From NCBI RefSeq assembly GCF_015356865.1, contig NZ_JAAFZA010000007.1, positions 1 through 64,000 on the forward strand: 64,000 bases of DNA, written 5' to 3'. Origin of the DNA: Catenulispora pinisilvae. GTDB taxonomy: Bacteria; Actinomycetota; Actinomycetes; Streptomycetales; Catenulisporaceae. The notes beneath the pieces were generated by a model. That model saw only the letters and a program-made list of their open reading frames with translations. It ran no database searches and was not told the DNA's origin. Positions 25,915-34,464 of the stretch are shown piece by piece. The position numbers and the translations under genes were made by a program. Within the stretch, counting starts at the first letter, position 1; each line of letters starts with the position of its first letter.

Positions 25915-26850
25915 GGCGCCTCCGGCGGGGGCTCTTGGCTCCCTCGGGGAACTGGCGCGGTTCCATAGGGTGGTCCGGTCAGGGCCCTGCGGCGGCGGTT
26001 TGTGAGGTGGTTGCGGTTCGTTCCCCACGCTCGCGTCGTCAGCCCCAAGGGGTACAGCACCGGTGTCCGGGAGTAAAGTCCGCGCGCTTGCGGTCGGGCG
26101 TGGAAGCGGCGGTTTTGATAGCGCGAACTTGACTCCCGGCCACCGGCACTGTAGGCGAAGCCCTGCCGACGCGACCGAGGGGAACGAACCGAAAACCGAC
26201 CGGATAGGTGCAAAGCCCAGTGGTGCGGTACCGGCGACTCGGCGAGCTCGGCCGCCGGTCCAGCGCCTGGCGACGCGGCAGTCCCAGAGTGCGCATTCTA
26301 GGCTGGCGAGTGCGAGTGCGAGTGCGAGTGCAGATGCGGGCGCGGGCTTGCCTGGCCGCCAAGGCGGATGCTGGCGGATAGCAAGGTGCGCGCTGGGGGG
26401 ATGTCGGCAGTCGGCGGCAGACTGCTGCGAGCGCAGCCGGTCCGATGTTGGATGCCGCACCCGGGCATGTTCTCAACTAACTGACTACCGGCCCGTCGCC
26501 AGGGCCTCACCGGCGGCGGCACTGCCCAGCCCGCGTCTACGGGCCCTGCGGTTGCTATTCTTCCGGTCGGTTTTCGGTTCGTTCCCCTCGGTCGCGTCGG
26601 CAGGGCTTTGCCTACAGTGCCGGTTCTCGGGAGTCAAGTTCGCGCTGTACGCAGCCGCCACCTGCCCACTTACCGTAAGGGCGCGGACTTTACTCCCGGG
26701 GTTCGGCGCTGTACCCCTTGGGGCTGACGACGCGAGCGAGGGGAACGGACCGTAGCCACCTCAGGGACCGCCGCCGCTGAGACTGGCTCGGCCACCCTAT
26801 GGAACCGCGCCAGTTCCCCGAGGGAGCCGAGAGCCCCCGCCGGAGGCGCC
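25915..26850. repeat. 936-bp nested imperfect inverted repeat
   Basis: Left arm 25915-26201 and right arm 26565-26850 are inverted copies around a 363-bp centre. The outer 59 bp (25915-25973 and 26792-26850) match with one difference by eye. The inner 81-bp segments (26121-26201 and 26565-26645) match with about four differences. In addition each arm is internally inverted: the 71-bp block at 26015-26085 resembles the inverse of 26121-26201, and 26681-26751 does the same with 26565-26645. The common core includes GTTCGTTCCCCTCG and CGCGTCG. The outer segment contains a GGAAC/GTTCC hairpin. No transposase ORF lies inside, and I saw no obvious target-site duplication. Confidence 0.9.
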
Positions 26851-27124
26851 TGCCGTTGACTTTAGGCGCCCACCACACGCGCCGATTGCCGCTAACACAA
26901 CGTGTGCGCAGTGACTCGGACTGCCGCGCACCACCTACACAACCGGCGGCCGCCTACGCGCATCGAGCGGCACAGCGAACTGCGTCTCGATCCGTGATTA
27001 GTCAATACCAGGTAGTTCCGTAAAAATGCCTTTAATCAACACACCAACCGCAAGCCACAAGCCACAAGCCACAACTAGGTCAGGTCGACCTGTGAAAACC
27101 CGTGAGAACCCGTAAGGACCGAGA

Positions 27125-27928
27125 TCAGACCGGCGGCATCAGATCACTGTCGCTGATGGTGTACGTCAGCAGGGGATAGACGAAGCCCGTCTCGTGGTTC
27201 TCACGGCGCCGCAGCTGGTAGAACTCCTGCTTCTGCTCCTCGTCGGCCGACGTGAGGCGCGCGCCGTGTGGAAGGTACACGTCCCCGTCACGGAACCGAA
27301 CGAGGGTCTTCGATGTTCGAAAGGTGACGCCCAGCCATCGGTTGTCCGCCAGCCGTTGGTTGTCCGGCGCCTGGCCGGGCGTGTCCAACACGATTCTGTG
27401 CTTGAGCCGTCGATTCGTGGCGACCGAGAATGCGACGACGCCGTTGTGAATGAGGGGGATTTCGAACTTCTCGTCATCGAACTTCTCGTCGCCGGGCTCC
27501 TTGGACTCGAAGATCAGCTTCCTTGGCGGGCCGGCTTCGGGATGCCGGTAGCAGGAGAAGACGGCGATGAACGAGTCGTCGGCCAGATCCAGGGCCTGGT
27601 CGGAATGGCCGCCCATGGTTTTGTAAGCGTTCGTATACGTCTCGATCAGAGCGTTGTTGAACCCGACCGGGAGCGCCGCGCGTTCCTGGATCTGTTGCGC
27701 CAACCGCTCGTGGATCGCCTGGAAACGCTGTGCCGGGCTGCCGTATCGAGTGGTGGTGCGCACGAGCGGTACCCCACCCGTCTCGTCGCTCTTGGCGAGC
27801 ACCGCGCCCTGTCGGCCCTTTCCCACGTCTTCCCAACCGACCGAGGCGTACAGCTCCGTGAAGAGATCTTCCTCGGCCGGCAGAGCGCAAGAGATGATCT
27901 CCTCCGAGATCCTAGGCTCGCGGGGCAA
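27125..27928 (-). CDS. AlkB-like 2-oxoglutarate/Fe(II) dioxygenase (short partner)
   Basis: 267 residues with the ALKBH2/3-style layout. FNNALIETYTNAYKTMGGHSDQ supplies the iron-binding His108-x-Asp110; IPLIHNGVVAFSVATNRRLKHRI supplies the distal His177; and VTFRTSK places the 2-oxoglutarate-binding Arg204. Family members oxidise alkyl groups on nucleic acids or proteins, so this should be an active non-haem oxygenase. The start is TTG 27928 with GGGAG about 6 bases upstream; there is no internal Met that would give a complete protein. It begins 17 bases inside the preceding gene, which has the same catalytic layout. Substrate unknown. Confidence 0.78.
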   Translation of the reverse strand: MPREPRISEEIISCALPAEEDLFTELYASVGWEDVGKGRQGAVLAKSDETGGVPLVRTTTRYGSPAQRFQAIHERLAQQIQERAALPVGFNNALIETYTNAYKTMGGHSDQALDLADDSFIAVFSCYRHPEAGPPRKLIFESKEPGDEKFDDEKFEIPLIHNGVVAFSVATNRRLKHRIVLDTPGQAPDNQRLADNRWLGVTFRTSKTLVRFRDGDVYLPHGARLTSADEEQKQEFYQLRRRENHETGFVYPLLTYTISDSDLMPPV

Positions 27929-29165
27929 CGTAATCTCCCGCGTTCATGCTGAACAGGATGTCGTCGCCGTAGTCGATGAAGGACGAAGTCCTGTTCTCCT
28001 CGGCGTACAGCCTGCGCAGCTCATCCATGCCTTCCGGCGTGGGCGGTTCGAGCTTCACCAGATCCCCGGCCATCTTGAGGAACGTCTGGCCGTCCCGGTG
28101 AAGGGCTTCGGCGTTCGAGCAACGCACGACATATCCCAGGCGGGTCGGGAGCAGCTCGGCGCCCAGGGTCGAGGGCCGGATTTCGTGGGTGTAGAGGCGA
28201 TTGGTGGACAGCGGCATGAAGAACACCGAGCCGGGATAGAGGGTGACAGAGAACTGCGAGGGCAACGCCGTGCCATCGCCATCGCCATCGCCACCGCCTT
28301 CTCCGATCGGATCCTTGAGACGGAACTGGAGTCTGGTCATCCCGCTGGCGTTCTTCACGCCGTAGTCGAAGGCGTCGCCGGCCAGGGGCCGCAGCTTGTC
28401 GAGCCCTTCGTAGAAGGTACAGAAGGCCATGATGCCGTTGCCGGGCATGTCCTTGGTCTTGTCGGCGTGCGAGGAGATCTTGGCCTTGGCCTGCTTGCGC
28501 TCGGCCGTGGCGAGCGTGTTGTGGTAGATCTGGGCCAGGACGTGGTTCAGCGGTGCCGGGTCCTGGAAGACGGCGGCGGCCTCGCGGTTCAGCGCCTCGA
28601 CGATGCTCGTGTCGGTCGGGTGGAAACCCTCGGTCGGCCCCGAGAAGTTCGTGGAACACCGGAGCAGGCGGAAATGGAACTCGTCACCGTCTTGGGTGAC
28701 AGGCGTCAGATAGATTCCGCTGCGATGGGCCGTTCCAGGCTTGGTGGACTCCGTCAGCGACTGGAACTCGTGCTCGGCACGGATCCGCCCGAAGTGATCG
28801 TCACCGGGGTCGAAGAAGCGGCGGTAGTACACGCCGACCCCGTGGACGCGGACGGGAACCCGGCCTAGGCCGACCACGGCCCAGGGACCGTCGACGTCCT
28901 CGCGGTACTCCGGTGACAGCTCCCGGACGACGAAGACGCGGTCGGCCGCATGCAGCCGGCGCTCGCTGACCGCCGAGATGTCGCCACACAGGTAGACGGT
29001 CTTGCGCGTGACATCGGACGAACCGGAGGCAAGGTCCTCTGGCGTGATCACGGATCCGAAGAAGTCCCTGACCAGGTCGAAGCCGTCGTCAGCCGACGAC
29101 GAAGGCGCGACCAGGATGCTGCCCGTGTCGTCGATGCGGGTTTGGGTCAGCCGTGATGTCTTCAT
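27912..29165 (-). CDS. Divergent AlkB-fold dioxygenase (long partner)
   Basis: 417 residues. The C-terminal half repeats the pattern of its neighbour: SSHADKTKDM gives His233-x-Asp235, then NGIMAFCTFYE, a TRLQFRL strand, GSVFFMPLSTNRLYTHEI with His327, and RLGYVVRCSN with Arg348. I therefore read it as a second 2-oxoglutarate/Fe(II) enzyme with a 200-residue N-terminal domain (for instance PWAVVGLGRVPVRVHGVGVY) that I do not recognise. A Gly-Asp repeat near residue 290 comes from a GCCATC-type DNA repeat. ATG 29165 is the first codon. It overlaps the shorter dioxygenase by 17 bases. The assignment is from motifs only; a structure prediction would settle it. Confidence 0.65.
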   Translation of the reverse strand: MKTSRLTQTRIDDTGSILVAPSSSADDGFDLVRDFFGSVITPEDLASGSSDVTRKTVYLCGDISAVSERRLHAADRVFVVRELSPEYREDVDGPWAVVGLGRVPVRVHGVGVYYRRFFDPGDDHFGRIRAEHEFQSLTESTKPGTAHRSGIYLTPVTQDGDEFHFRLLRCSTNFSGPTEGFHPTDTSIVEALNREAAAVFQDPAPLNHVLAQIYHNTLATAERKQAKAKISSHADKTKDMPGNGIMAFCTFYEGLDKLRPLAGDAFDYGVKNASGMTRLQFRLKDPIGEGGGDGDGDGTALPSQFSVTLYPGSVFFMPLSTNRLYTHEIRPSTLGAELLPTRLGYVVRCSNAEALHRDGQTFLKMAGDLVKLEPPTPEGMDELRRLYAEENRTSSFIDYGDDILFSMNAGDYVAPRA

Positions 29166-29282
29166 TGGACCTTGATGCTCTCACGGGTCCGACAGCCGGG
29201 CCAGGCGGCTGTCGCCCCTCAGGCGCTGTGTCTCATGCCGACCAGACGCGGCGGCACGTCAACGGCCTTGGCCGTGCGATGA

Positions 29283-29322
29283 CTGTGCTCGGATTGTGAA
29301 CAGCCGGGATGACACTTCGAGT
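29283..29322 (+). promoter_or_regulatory. Shared 40-bp promoter/operator motif, copy 1
   Basis: This segment (core TCGGATTGTGAA, then TGACACTTC after 12 bases) matches 30681-30720 at 31 of 40 positions without gaps by eye. It ends 82 bases before the start of a secreted esterase gene. Confidence 0.6.
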
Positions 29323-29404
29323 TCGGCCACCACCGGCCGCCACCGGTCAACGCCGAGGCCTGTTCTATCAGCCCTCTGCGACATTCCCTGTTCAGGAGCG
29401 CTCC

Positions 29405-30589
29405 GTGAAACAACGGCTAGCCATCACCGCGGCGACGTTCGCCGCCGCCTCCCTCGCGGCCGCCGGCGCGATCGTCGGCCCCAGCGCCGCGCACGCCGAT
29501 CCCTCCGGCCCGCCCGTTCTGACCGACGGCTACGGGCTGACGCAGGTCGACGATCCGTCCCTGTCCAATCCCGGCGTGCCCGCCCCGACCGCCACCGACT
29601 TCACCATCACGGTGTCGTCGGCGCAGGTCGCCAACGACACCGGGATGCTCGGGCACCACATCCGGATCAGCCTGCCGGCCGACTACTACAGCAACCCGAC
29701 CAAGCGGTACCCCGTCCTGTACCTGCTCACCGGCTCTCCCGGCGACCCCTGCGACTACTTCGACAGCGCCGGCTTCCCGCAGCTCAACGCGCTGAAGGGG
29801 ACGTCGGGGATGATCATCGTCATGCCCGACGGCGGACGCGGGTGGTTCTCCAACTGGCGCGACCAGTCCACCGCGCTCGGCGCCCAAAACTGGGAGAACT
29901 TCGAAGTCCAGCAGGTGGTCCCGTTCATCGACGCCAACCTGCGCACCGTCGCGGACAAGCAGCACCGGGCCATCGCCGGGGTCTCCATGGGCGGCTTCGG
30001 CGCGCTCCACCTCGCGCAGCTGCACCCCGACCTGTTCAGCCAGGTGGCGAGCTTGTCAGGGGACGCCGATCTGTCGCGCAACGAGATGGTCCTGCGCGAG
30101 ATCGTCGTCGCCTCTCTCACCGATGCGCTCGGGGCGTTGTCCGGCGTCACCAGCGGCCTGCTCCCCGGCACCTCGGACTGGAGCGCGTGTCACCCGGTGA
30201 ACGACCCCTACCAGCCGGCCGTCAGCAGCGACGCGTTGTTCGGCTCCCCGTATCCGGTGTCGGTGACCCCGCCGTTCAACGACTCCCTGTGGAACGCCGC
30301 CGATCCCACTCAGCACGCCGCGGCCTTCGCCGGGATGAACGTCTCCATCTACACCGGCAACGGCAACGGACCGGGAGGGGACTACCGGGAGTGGTGGCTG
30401 GAGAGCTCCTCCCAGCACTTCGCGGCCGCCCTGACCGCGGCGGGTCAGCACCCTTACTTCAAGGACTACGGCGGCGGCGCCGGATGGGGCCACTGCGACG
30501 GCGGTCATGACGTCACGTGCTGGGACGCGGACATGGCCGACCTGATTCCGCGCCTGCAACAGGCGTTCGGCATCACAAGCGGCAGTTGA
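29405..30589 (+). CDS. Secreted esterase (esterase D / antigen-85-like)
   Basis: 394-residue exported alpha/beta hydrolase. The signal peptide (MKQRLAITAATFAAASLAAA, then a SAAHA cleavage site) is followed by an esterase-D type domain: LGHHIRISLPADYY, RYPVLYLLTGSPGDPCDYF, and the nucleophile in GVSMGGFGALHLA. The C-terminal WGHCDGGHD region probably carries the catalytic His. GTG 29405 has AGGAG at 29394-29398; the longer frame from 29309 would place the signal peptide internally. Related enzymes include mycolyl- and other acyl-transferases and feruloyl or acetyl esterases; the substrate is not predictable. It shares an upstream motif with the next gene. Confidence 0.88.
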   Translation: MKQRLAITAATFAAASLAAAGAIVGPSAAHADPSGPPVLTDGYGLTQVDDPSLSNPGVPAPTATDFTITVSSAQVANDTGMLGHHIRISLPADYYSNPTKRYPVLYLLTGSPGDPCDYFDSAGFPQLNALKGTSGMIIVMPDGGRGWFSNWRDQSTALGAQNWENFEVQQVVPFIDANLRTVADKQHRAIAGVSMGGFGALHLAQLHPDLFSQVASLSGDADLSRNEMVLREIVVASLTDALGALSGVTSGLLPGTSDWSACHPVNDPYQPAVSSDALFGSPYPVSVTPPFNDSLWNAADPTQHAAAFAGMNVSIYTGNGNGPGGDYREWWLESSSQHFAAALTAAGQHPYFKDYGGGAGWGHCDGGHDVTCWDADMADLIPRLQQAFGITSGS

Positions 30590-30680
30590 ACAGGCGCCGC
30601 CGCCCCGCACGAAGCCCCCACCTGGCCCGCTCAGCAGCGCGAACGGCGGCAGCGGGTGGATTCGACGCGATGTGCGATCG

Positions 30681-30720
30681 CTGTGTTCGGATTATGAAAA
30701 GGCGATGTGACACTTCCGGT
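30681..30720 (+). promoter_or_regulatory. Shared 40-bp promoter/operator motif, copy 2
   Basis: Second copy of the motif at 29283-29322 (core TCGGATTATGAA, then TGACACTTC), 37 bases before the start of the secreted 238-aa protein gene. Conserved ungapped spacing suggests that one regulator or sigma factor reads both. Confidence 0.6.
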
Positions 30721-30757
30721 CAATGCTTCATCATCAACCATTGAGAAGGGCCCAACT

Positions 30758-31474
30758 GTGAGCACCAACGAACCGACCGTCCGTGGCAAGCACGCCAAGA
30801 CCGGCACCAAGCGCCTGCGGCGCGCCGTGCCGCTGGTCACGGCCGCCGCCATCAGCGCCTCGATGGTCGCGGCCGCCGCCGGCCCGGCCAGCGCCGCCGC
30901 CCGGCCCGGCGAGGGCGGCGTGTCCAACACGGCGATGATGGACGCGGCGCGCTACGTCCAGGTCAGCGACGGACACGTCAGCATCGACACGTTCGCCGCC
31001 CAGAAGGCCGGCGTCAGCGGCCAGGCGCTGAGCGCCGAAGGCACCATCGTCGCCGGCCTGAACCAGTTCCTGGACACCGGCACCGCCGCTGTCGCCGCTG
31101 CCGGCGCCGCCCACCAGGGCACAGCCGTCTCGGTCCCCATGGCCATCCCGGCCGCCGCCCAGGACAAGGTCATCCAGATCGCGCCCGGGGTGACCCTGAC
31201 CATCGGCAGCACCTCTGTCGAGCTGAGCCTGTCCAAGGACGCCGTCACCGAGATCGAGAGCGTCGTCGCCTTCGGAGCGGCTGTCGCCGCGCTCGTCACC
31301 CCGGTCCTGGTCGCTATGGCAGTCCCGAACGCCGCCCTGGTCAGCGGTGTCATCGCGGCCGCGCTCGGCGTCGGCGCCGCCTTCCTCAAGATCTGCACGG
31401 CCCCCGACGGCAGCGCCAGCTTCTCCGTCTCGTTGAACGCACTCCCCTCCTGCAGCGGTTTGAGCTCCCTCTAA
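30758..31474 (+). CDS. Exported hypothetical protein, 238 aa
   Basis: The N-terminus is a long basic export signal (KTGTKRLRRAVPLVTAAAIS, then AGPASAAA). The mature part is Ala-rich and ends in a hydrophobic stretch (AAVAALVTPVLVAMAVPNAA and further to LGVGAAFLKIC), then a short Cys-containing tail, so it may sit in the membrane or assemble at the surface. I do not recognise the family. GTG 30758 follows GAGAAGGG at 30743-30750. It shares a 40-bp upstream motif with the secreted esterase gene before it, which suggests coordinated expression. A strong terminator follows. Confidence 0.78.
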   Translation: MSTNEPTVRGKHAKTGTKRLRRAVPLVTAAAISASMVAAAAGPASAAARPGEGGVSNTAMMDAARYVQVSDGHVSIDTFAAQKAGVSGQALSAEGTIVAGLNQFLDTGTAAVAAAGAAHQGTAVSVPMAIPAAAQDKVIQIAPGVTLTIGSTSVELSLSKDAVTEIESVVAFGAAVAALVTPVLVAMAVPNAALVSGVIAAALGVGAAFLKICTAPDGSASFSVSLNALPSCSGLSSL

Positions 31475-31493
31475 GTACCCGCTCACGTCGCAT

Positions 31494-31527
31494 CAGCTAG
31501 GGCCGAGATCGATCTCGGCCCTAGCTG
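31494..31527 (+). terminator. Perfect 34-bp palindrome terminator
   Basis: A 17-bp perfect inverted repeat with no loop bases in the DNA (arms begin CAGCTAGGGCCGAG) lies 20 bases after the stop codon of the exported 238-aa protein, followed by GCTTTCGC. This is a strong intrinsic-type hairpin. It could also act on transcripts coming from the right. Confidence 0.85.
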
Positions 31528-31703
31528 CTTTCGCATGCGGGGACGGAAGTCGTGACAAACGTCGTGGGCACCGGCGGCCGGGGGCCCAGACCATGGCGGT
31601 GCACGGTCGGTGACGGAGCACGGATCCGGACCGGCCGGGAATCGAATCGCGCCGTGGGCGTGGCGCGCGAGGCGTGCGCACCCAGCCATCCCGTGGCCGC
31701 AAC

Positions 31704-32183
31704 CTACCGTTCGGGGGCTGAGTCCGCGCCCTCAGCGAATACCGATGCCGCGGCGCGGGTGATCGCTCCACGCCGCAAGAACGTCGGCGCCAGTAACAGC
31801 AGCGTCGCGACCTCGACCAGAACGCTGATCAGCGACTGCGGCGAGGGTTGCCATCCGTGCTCCGTGAAGCCGAACACGCCGATCGTGCGCGAAGCGGCGA
31901 ATCCGCCGAGGGCGCCGGCTGCCGCGCCGGCCGCGCCGAGTCGTAGCAGGAGCGGGCTGTCGAGTAGTAGGAGCGCCGCCAGGGCGAAGGAGGCGCTGGC
32001 CTGGAGGAGGAAGAGGACGCCCACGATGTGGACGAAGCGGTAGCCGGTGATGTAGAGCTGGGCGTGGATGTAGCCGCTGATGGTCAGGGTGACGGCTGCC
32101 GCGCCGCGTAGGCCGATGTCAGTCAGGGTTCTGGTTCTGGTTCTCGTTCTGGTTCCGATTCCGGTCCGAGTTAAGGTCCTCAT
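31704..32183 (-). CDS. Small membrane protein (four helices)
   Basis: 159 residues with about four transmembrane helices (GLRGAAAVTLTISGYIHAQL, FVHIVGVLFLLQASASFALA, LRLGAAGAAAGALGGF, LISVLVEVATLLLLAPTFL). The N-terminus is a Thr-Arg repeat (GTRTRTRTRT) coded by a GGTTCT-type DNA repeat at about 32128-32160. The conserved His in ISGYIHAQLY might bind a cofactor. The start codon overlaps the metallophosphoesterase stop (ATGA), so it is the last gene of a three-gene operon with cupredoxin and metallophosphoesterase. I infer a membrane partner of that redox system; the function is otherwise unknown. Confidence 0.75.
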   Translation of the reverse strand: MRTLTRTGIGTRTRTRTRTLTDIGLRGAAAVTLTISGYIHAQLYITGYRFVHIVGVLFLLQASASFALAALLLLDSPLLLRLGAAGAAAGALGGFAASRTIGVFGFTEHGWQPSPQSLISVLVEVATLLLLAPTFLRRGAITRAAASVFAEGADSAPER

Positions 32184-33157
32184 GCCAGCCTCGCGTCCGT
32201 GACGGCCAACGACGTGGCGCCGGACTTGTACGTCACAGTGCGGATGCCCAGCGCGTCCTTGAGATGCCCGGCCGGCAGGACCTGCGGGGTCGGGCCCGGA
32301 GCTTTGCCCGGAGCCGGAAGGGGATAGGCGGTGGTGGTGGCGGAGTGGAAGGTGACGTTGCCCTCGGTCTTGCTGAACAGCTGGTGGACGTGCCCGTTGA
32401 GACAGGTGACCGATCCGAACCTGCGCAGCAGGGCCAGGACCTGCATGGCGTCGTCGGTGCCCCAGCCCCACGCCGGATACATGGCGAACAGGGGGATGTG
32501 GCTGAAGACCACGATCGGCGTGTCCGGGCTCAGCCCTGCCACGTCCCTGCGGACGAAGTCGATCTGGTCGGCGCCGAGGTGGCCCAGCTTCTCCAGGCTC
32601 AGGGTGTTGACCAGGGCTATGAAGTGCACGCCGTGGGTGTCGAAGGAATACCATCCGTCGCCGGTCGTGCCGCGGCCGAATGTTTGGCGGTAGGCGCGCC
32701 CGGAGTCGTCCACCGAGTCGTGCTCGCCCGGGACGGTGAACACCCGTCCGGTGTGCACCCCGCTCAGCATCTGCCGGACCTGGTCGAACTGCGCGGCGGT
32801 CGACAGGTGCGTCAGGTCTCCGGTGTGCATGACGAAGTCCGGCCGGAAACCCAGGGTGTTGATCTGGTCGATCGCCTCGCTGAAGGAGGCGGTGACGTCG
32901 GTGTTGGCCGGCCCGGTGAACCCGATGTGGCTGTCGGAGATCTGGACGAATCGCAGGGCGTTGGCATCCGCGGCGGTCCCGGCGGCGGCTGCGGCGCTGT
33001 CCTGGTCGTGGGCGATGTGGCTGACCACCTCGCCGCCGGCGACGGTGAGGACCACGGCGGAGCCGAACCAGCCGGCGTGGCGCAGGAGTTGGCGGCGGCT
33101 CATGCCATGCGGGCCGTCCGAGCCTTCCGGCTGGTCCAGGGCGGAGTCGTCGGTCAT
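32180..33157 (-). CDS. Tat-exported metallophosphoesterase
   Basis: Calcineurin-like phosphoesterase of 325 residues with all metal-site motifs: QISDSHIG, HTGDLTH, PGEHD, FSHIPL and NGHVH. A twin-arginine type signal (MSRRQLLRHAGWFGSAVVLTVAG) begins near residue 19, so a folded, metal-loaded enzyme is exported. I use ATG 33157, which overlaps the cupredoxin stop codon (ATGA); the in-frame ATG 33202 lies inside the cupredoxin gene. The substrate could be a phosphate ester or nucleotide outside the cell. It is the middle gene of the cupredoxin-phosphoesterase-membrane protein operon. Confidence 0.9.
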   Translation of the reverse strand: MTDDSALDQPEGSDGPHGMSRRQLLRHAGWFGSAVVLTVAGGEVVSHIAHDQDSAAAAAGTAADANALRFVQISDSHIGFTGPANTDVTASFSEAIDQINTLGFRPDFVMHTGDLTHLSTAAQFDQVRQMLSGVHTGRVFTVPGEHDSVDDSGRAYRQTFGRGTTGDGWYSFDTHGVHFIALVNTLSLEKLGHLGADQIDFVRRDVAGLSPDTPIVVFSHIPLFAMYPAWGWGTDDAMQVLALLRRFGSVTCLNGHVHQLFSKTEGNVTFHSATTTAYPLPAPGKAPGPTPQVLPAGHLKDALGIRTVTYKSGATSLAVTDARLA

Positions 33158-33735
33158 GGTGTCACCGTCACCGTCGCGGTCATGAACGGATGGATCGTGC
33201 ACAGGTAGGAGTACGTTCCGGGCTTGGTGAAGGTGTACGAGTAGCTCTGTCCGGTGGCCAGCGCCGCCGATCCCAGCGGGCCGCCCGCGCCCTGGCTGGT
33301 GACGGTGTGCGCGTCAGAGTCCTTATTGGTCCAGGTCACGGTGGTCCCGGCGGCCACGGTCAGGGCGGCGGGGGAGAAGGCGAAGTTCATGATCGACACG
33401 GCGTTCCCGGCGACCGGTGCCGCGGGTGCCGCCGGTGCCGTCGACGCACCACCGGTGGCGCCGCCGGCCGTGGGCATCGTCATCGTCATGCCCGGCATCG
33501 CCGAGGCGTCGGTGACCGGTCCGGTGGCGGTCGACCCGGGGCTGCCGGCCAGGGACTGCCCGCTGCCCGGCCGGATCGCGGTGGAGACGTTCGCGGCGGC
33601 CGGGTGGGAAGCGCCGCCGCACGCGGACGCCAGGGCGAGGGTGACCACCGCCATGGCGACCAGATCCGGCTTTCGCGACCGCCCGGGACTGCCGGGGCTT
33701 GGGTTGGCACTCGGATGGTTGGCACTCGGATTCAT
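33154..33735 (-). CDS. Cupredoxin-like lipoprotein (blue-copper fold)
   Basis: 193 residues. A signal peptide ends LASAC (lipobox), then about 70 residues of Pro/Ala/Ser/Met linker including a Met-rich stretch (MPGMTMTMP) that could bind copper. The C-terminal plastocyanin-like domain has ligands in the expected order: His in SDAHTV, then Cys, His and Met in YLCTIHPFM. It should carry electrons or bind copper on the outer membrane face. AGGAGCC precedes the ATG. It heads the operon with the phosphoesterase and small membrane protein and is divergent from the sigma-Rieske pair. Confidence 0.9.
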   Translation of the reverse strand: MNPSANHPSANPSPGSPGRSRKPDLVAMAVVTLALASACGGASHPAAANVSTAIRPGSGQSLAGSPGSTATGPVTDASAMPGMTMTMPTAGGATGGASTAPAAPAAPVAGNAVSIMNFAFSPAALTVAAGTTVTWTNKDSDAHTVTSQGAGGPLGSAALATGQSYSYTFTKPGTYSYLCTIHPFMTATVTVTP

Positions 33736-33912
33736 CTGATTCCGGCTCCTGGTTCCGTCTGCTCGATCGTGGTCGTAGACGGATAGCCGGCGGGGTTACA
33801 GGAGCGGCCGACAGGAGCGGGCCTCCGGCGGCGTCATGTAACCCGGATCCCTATCTGTCAGTGAGACTTGAACCTTCCGGCACCGACAGACGCTCTGCGA
33901 GGTCGATCACAG

Positions 33913-34464
33913 ATGGAGCAGCCTGAGCGATTCGGGCAGCCCCGCCCCCTGCCCACCGCCGCGTATCCGGGCTGGGAGGCGATCTACGCCGACAACATCG
34001 AACGGATCTACCGGCTCATGTACGCCAAAGTCGGTAACCGCCAGGACGCCGAAGACCTGACGTCCCAGGTGTTCCTGACCGCCCTGGGACCGCTTCGCGC
34101 CACGGCCAGTGTCGGCGAGGTGCGGTCCTACCTGCTCGCCACGGCGCGCACCGTGCTCGCCGCGCACTGGCGGGCGACCCTGGGGCATCAGGTCACTGTG
34201 ATCGACGTCGACGTCGTCAGCCTGGAAGACGTCAGCGAACCGGGCCGGGAGGAGCGCGCCGGCCGGACGGACGAGCGGATCGGGGCGATCCTGTCCGGGC
34301 TGACCGAACGGCACCGCGCGATTCTGACGCTGCGCTTCCTGCGGGGCTACTCCATCAAGGCCGCCGCCGCTGAGCTGGGGGTGACGGTGGCCAACGCCAA
34401 AGTGCTGCAACATCGCGCGCTGCGCCGCGCCGCGGGGCTCGACAAGGAAGGGGACGCGTCGTGA
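33913..34464 (+). CDS. ECF RNA polymerase sigma factor
   Basis: 183-residue ECF sigma factor. Region 2: AIYADNIERIYRLMYAKVG and DAEDLTSQVFLTAL. Region 4: LTERHRAILTLRFLRGYSIKAAA followed by the recognition helix VTVANAKVLQHRALRRAAG. ATG 33913 has GAGG at about 33899-33902 upstream; the in-frame TTG 33868 is less likely. The stop overlaps the Rieske start (GTGA), so the two are coupled, and the cupredoxin operon is divergent 177 bp away. It probably controls this redox locus. No anti-sigma gene is present beside it. Confidence 0.92.
   Translation: MEQPERFGQPRPLPTAAYPGWEAIYADNIERIYRLMYAKVGNRQDAEDLTSQVFLTALGPLRATASVGEVRSYLLATARTVLAAHWRATLGHQVTVIDVDVVSLEDVSEPGREERAGRTDERIGAILSGLTERHRAILTLRFLRGYSIKAAAAELGVTVANAKVLQHRALRRAAGLDKEGDAS

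Larger units (their letters stand above)
25573..27124. other. 1.55-kb gene-free region with repeats
   Basis: I see no convincing gene in this stretch; ORFs here have changing frames and no ribosome-binding site or family match. It holds a doubled CTGAGGCAACGCT repeat followed by a T-rich run just after the M24 gene (about 25590-25632, possible weak terminator), the 12-bp repeat array (25815-25892), the 936-bp nested inverted repeat (25915-26850) with a GAGTGC hexamer run near its centre (about 26308-26331), and ACAAGCC repeats at about 27050-27075. Confidence 0.8.

Noticed and set aside
25699-25968. Small protein with (NQIK) repeats
   Set aside because: It is a translation of the 12-bp repeat array with no ribosome-binding site, and the rest of the frame has no protein-like character.
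25915-26850. Insertion sequence with transposase
   Set aside because: There are terminal inverted repeats but no transposase frame and no visible target duplication, so it is listed as a repeat only.
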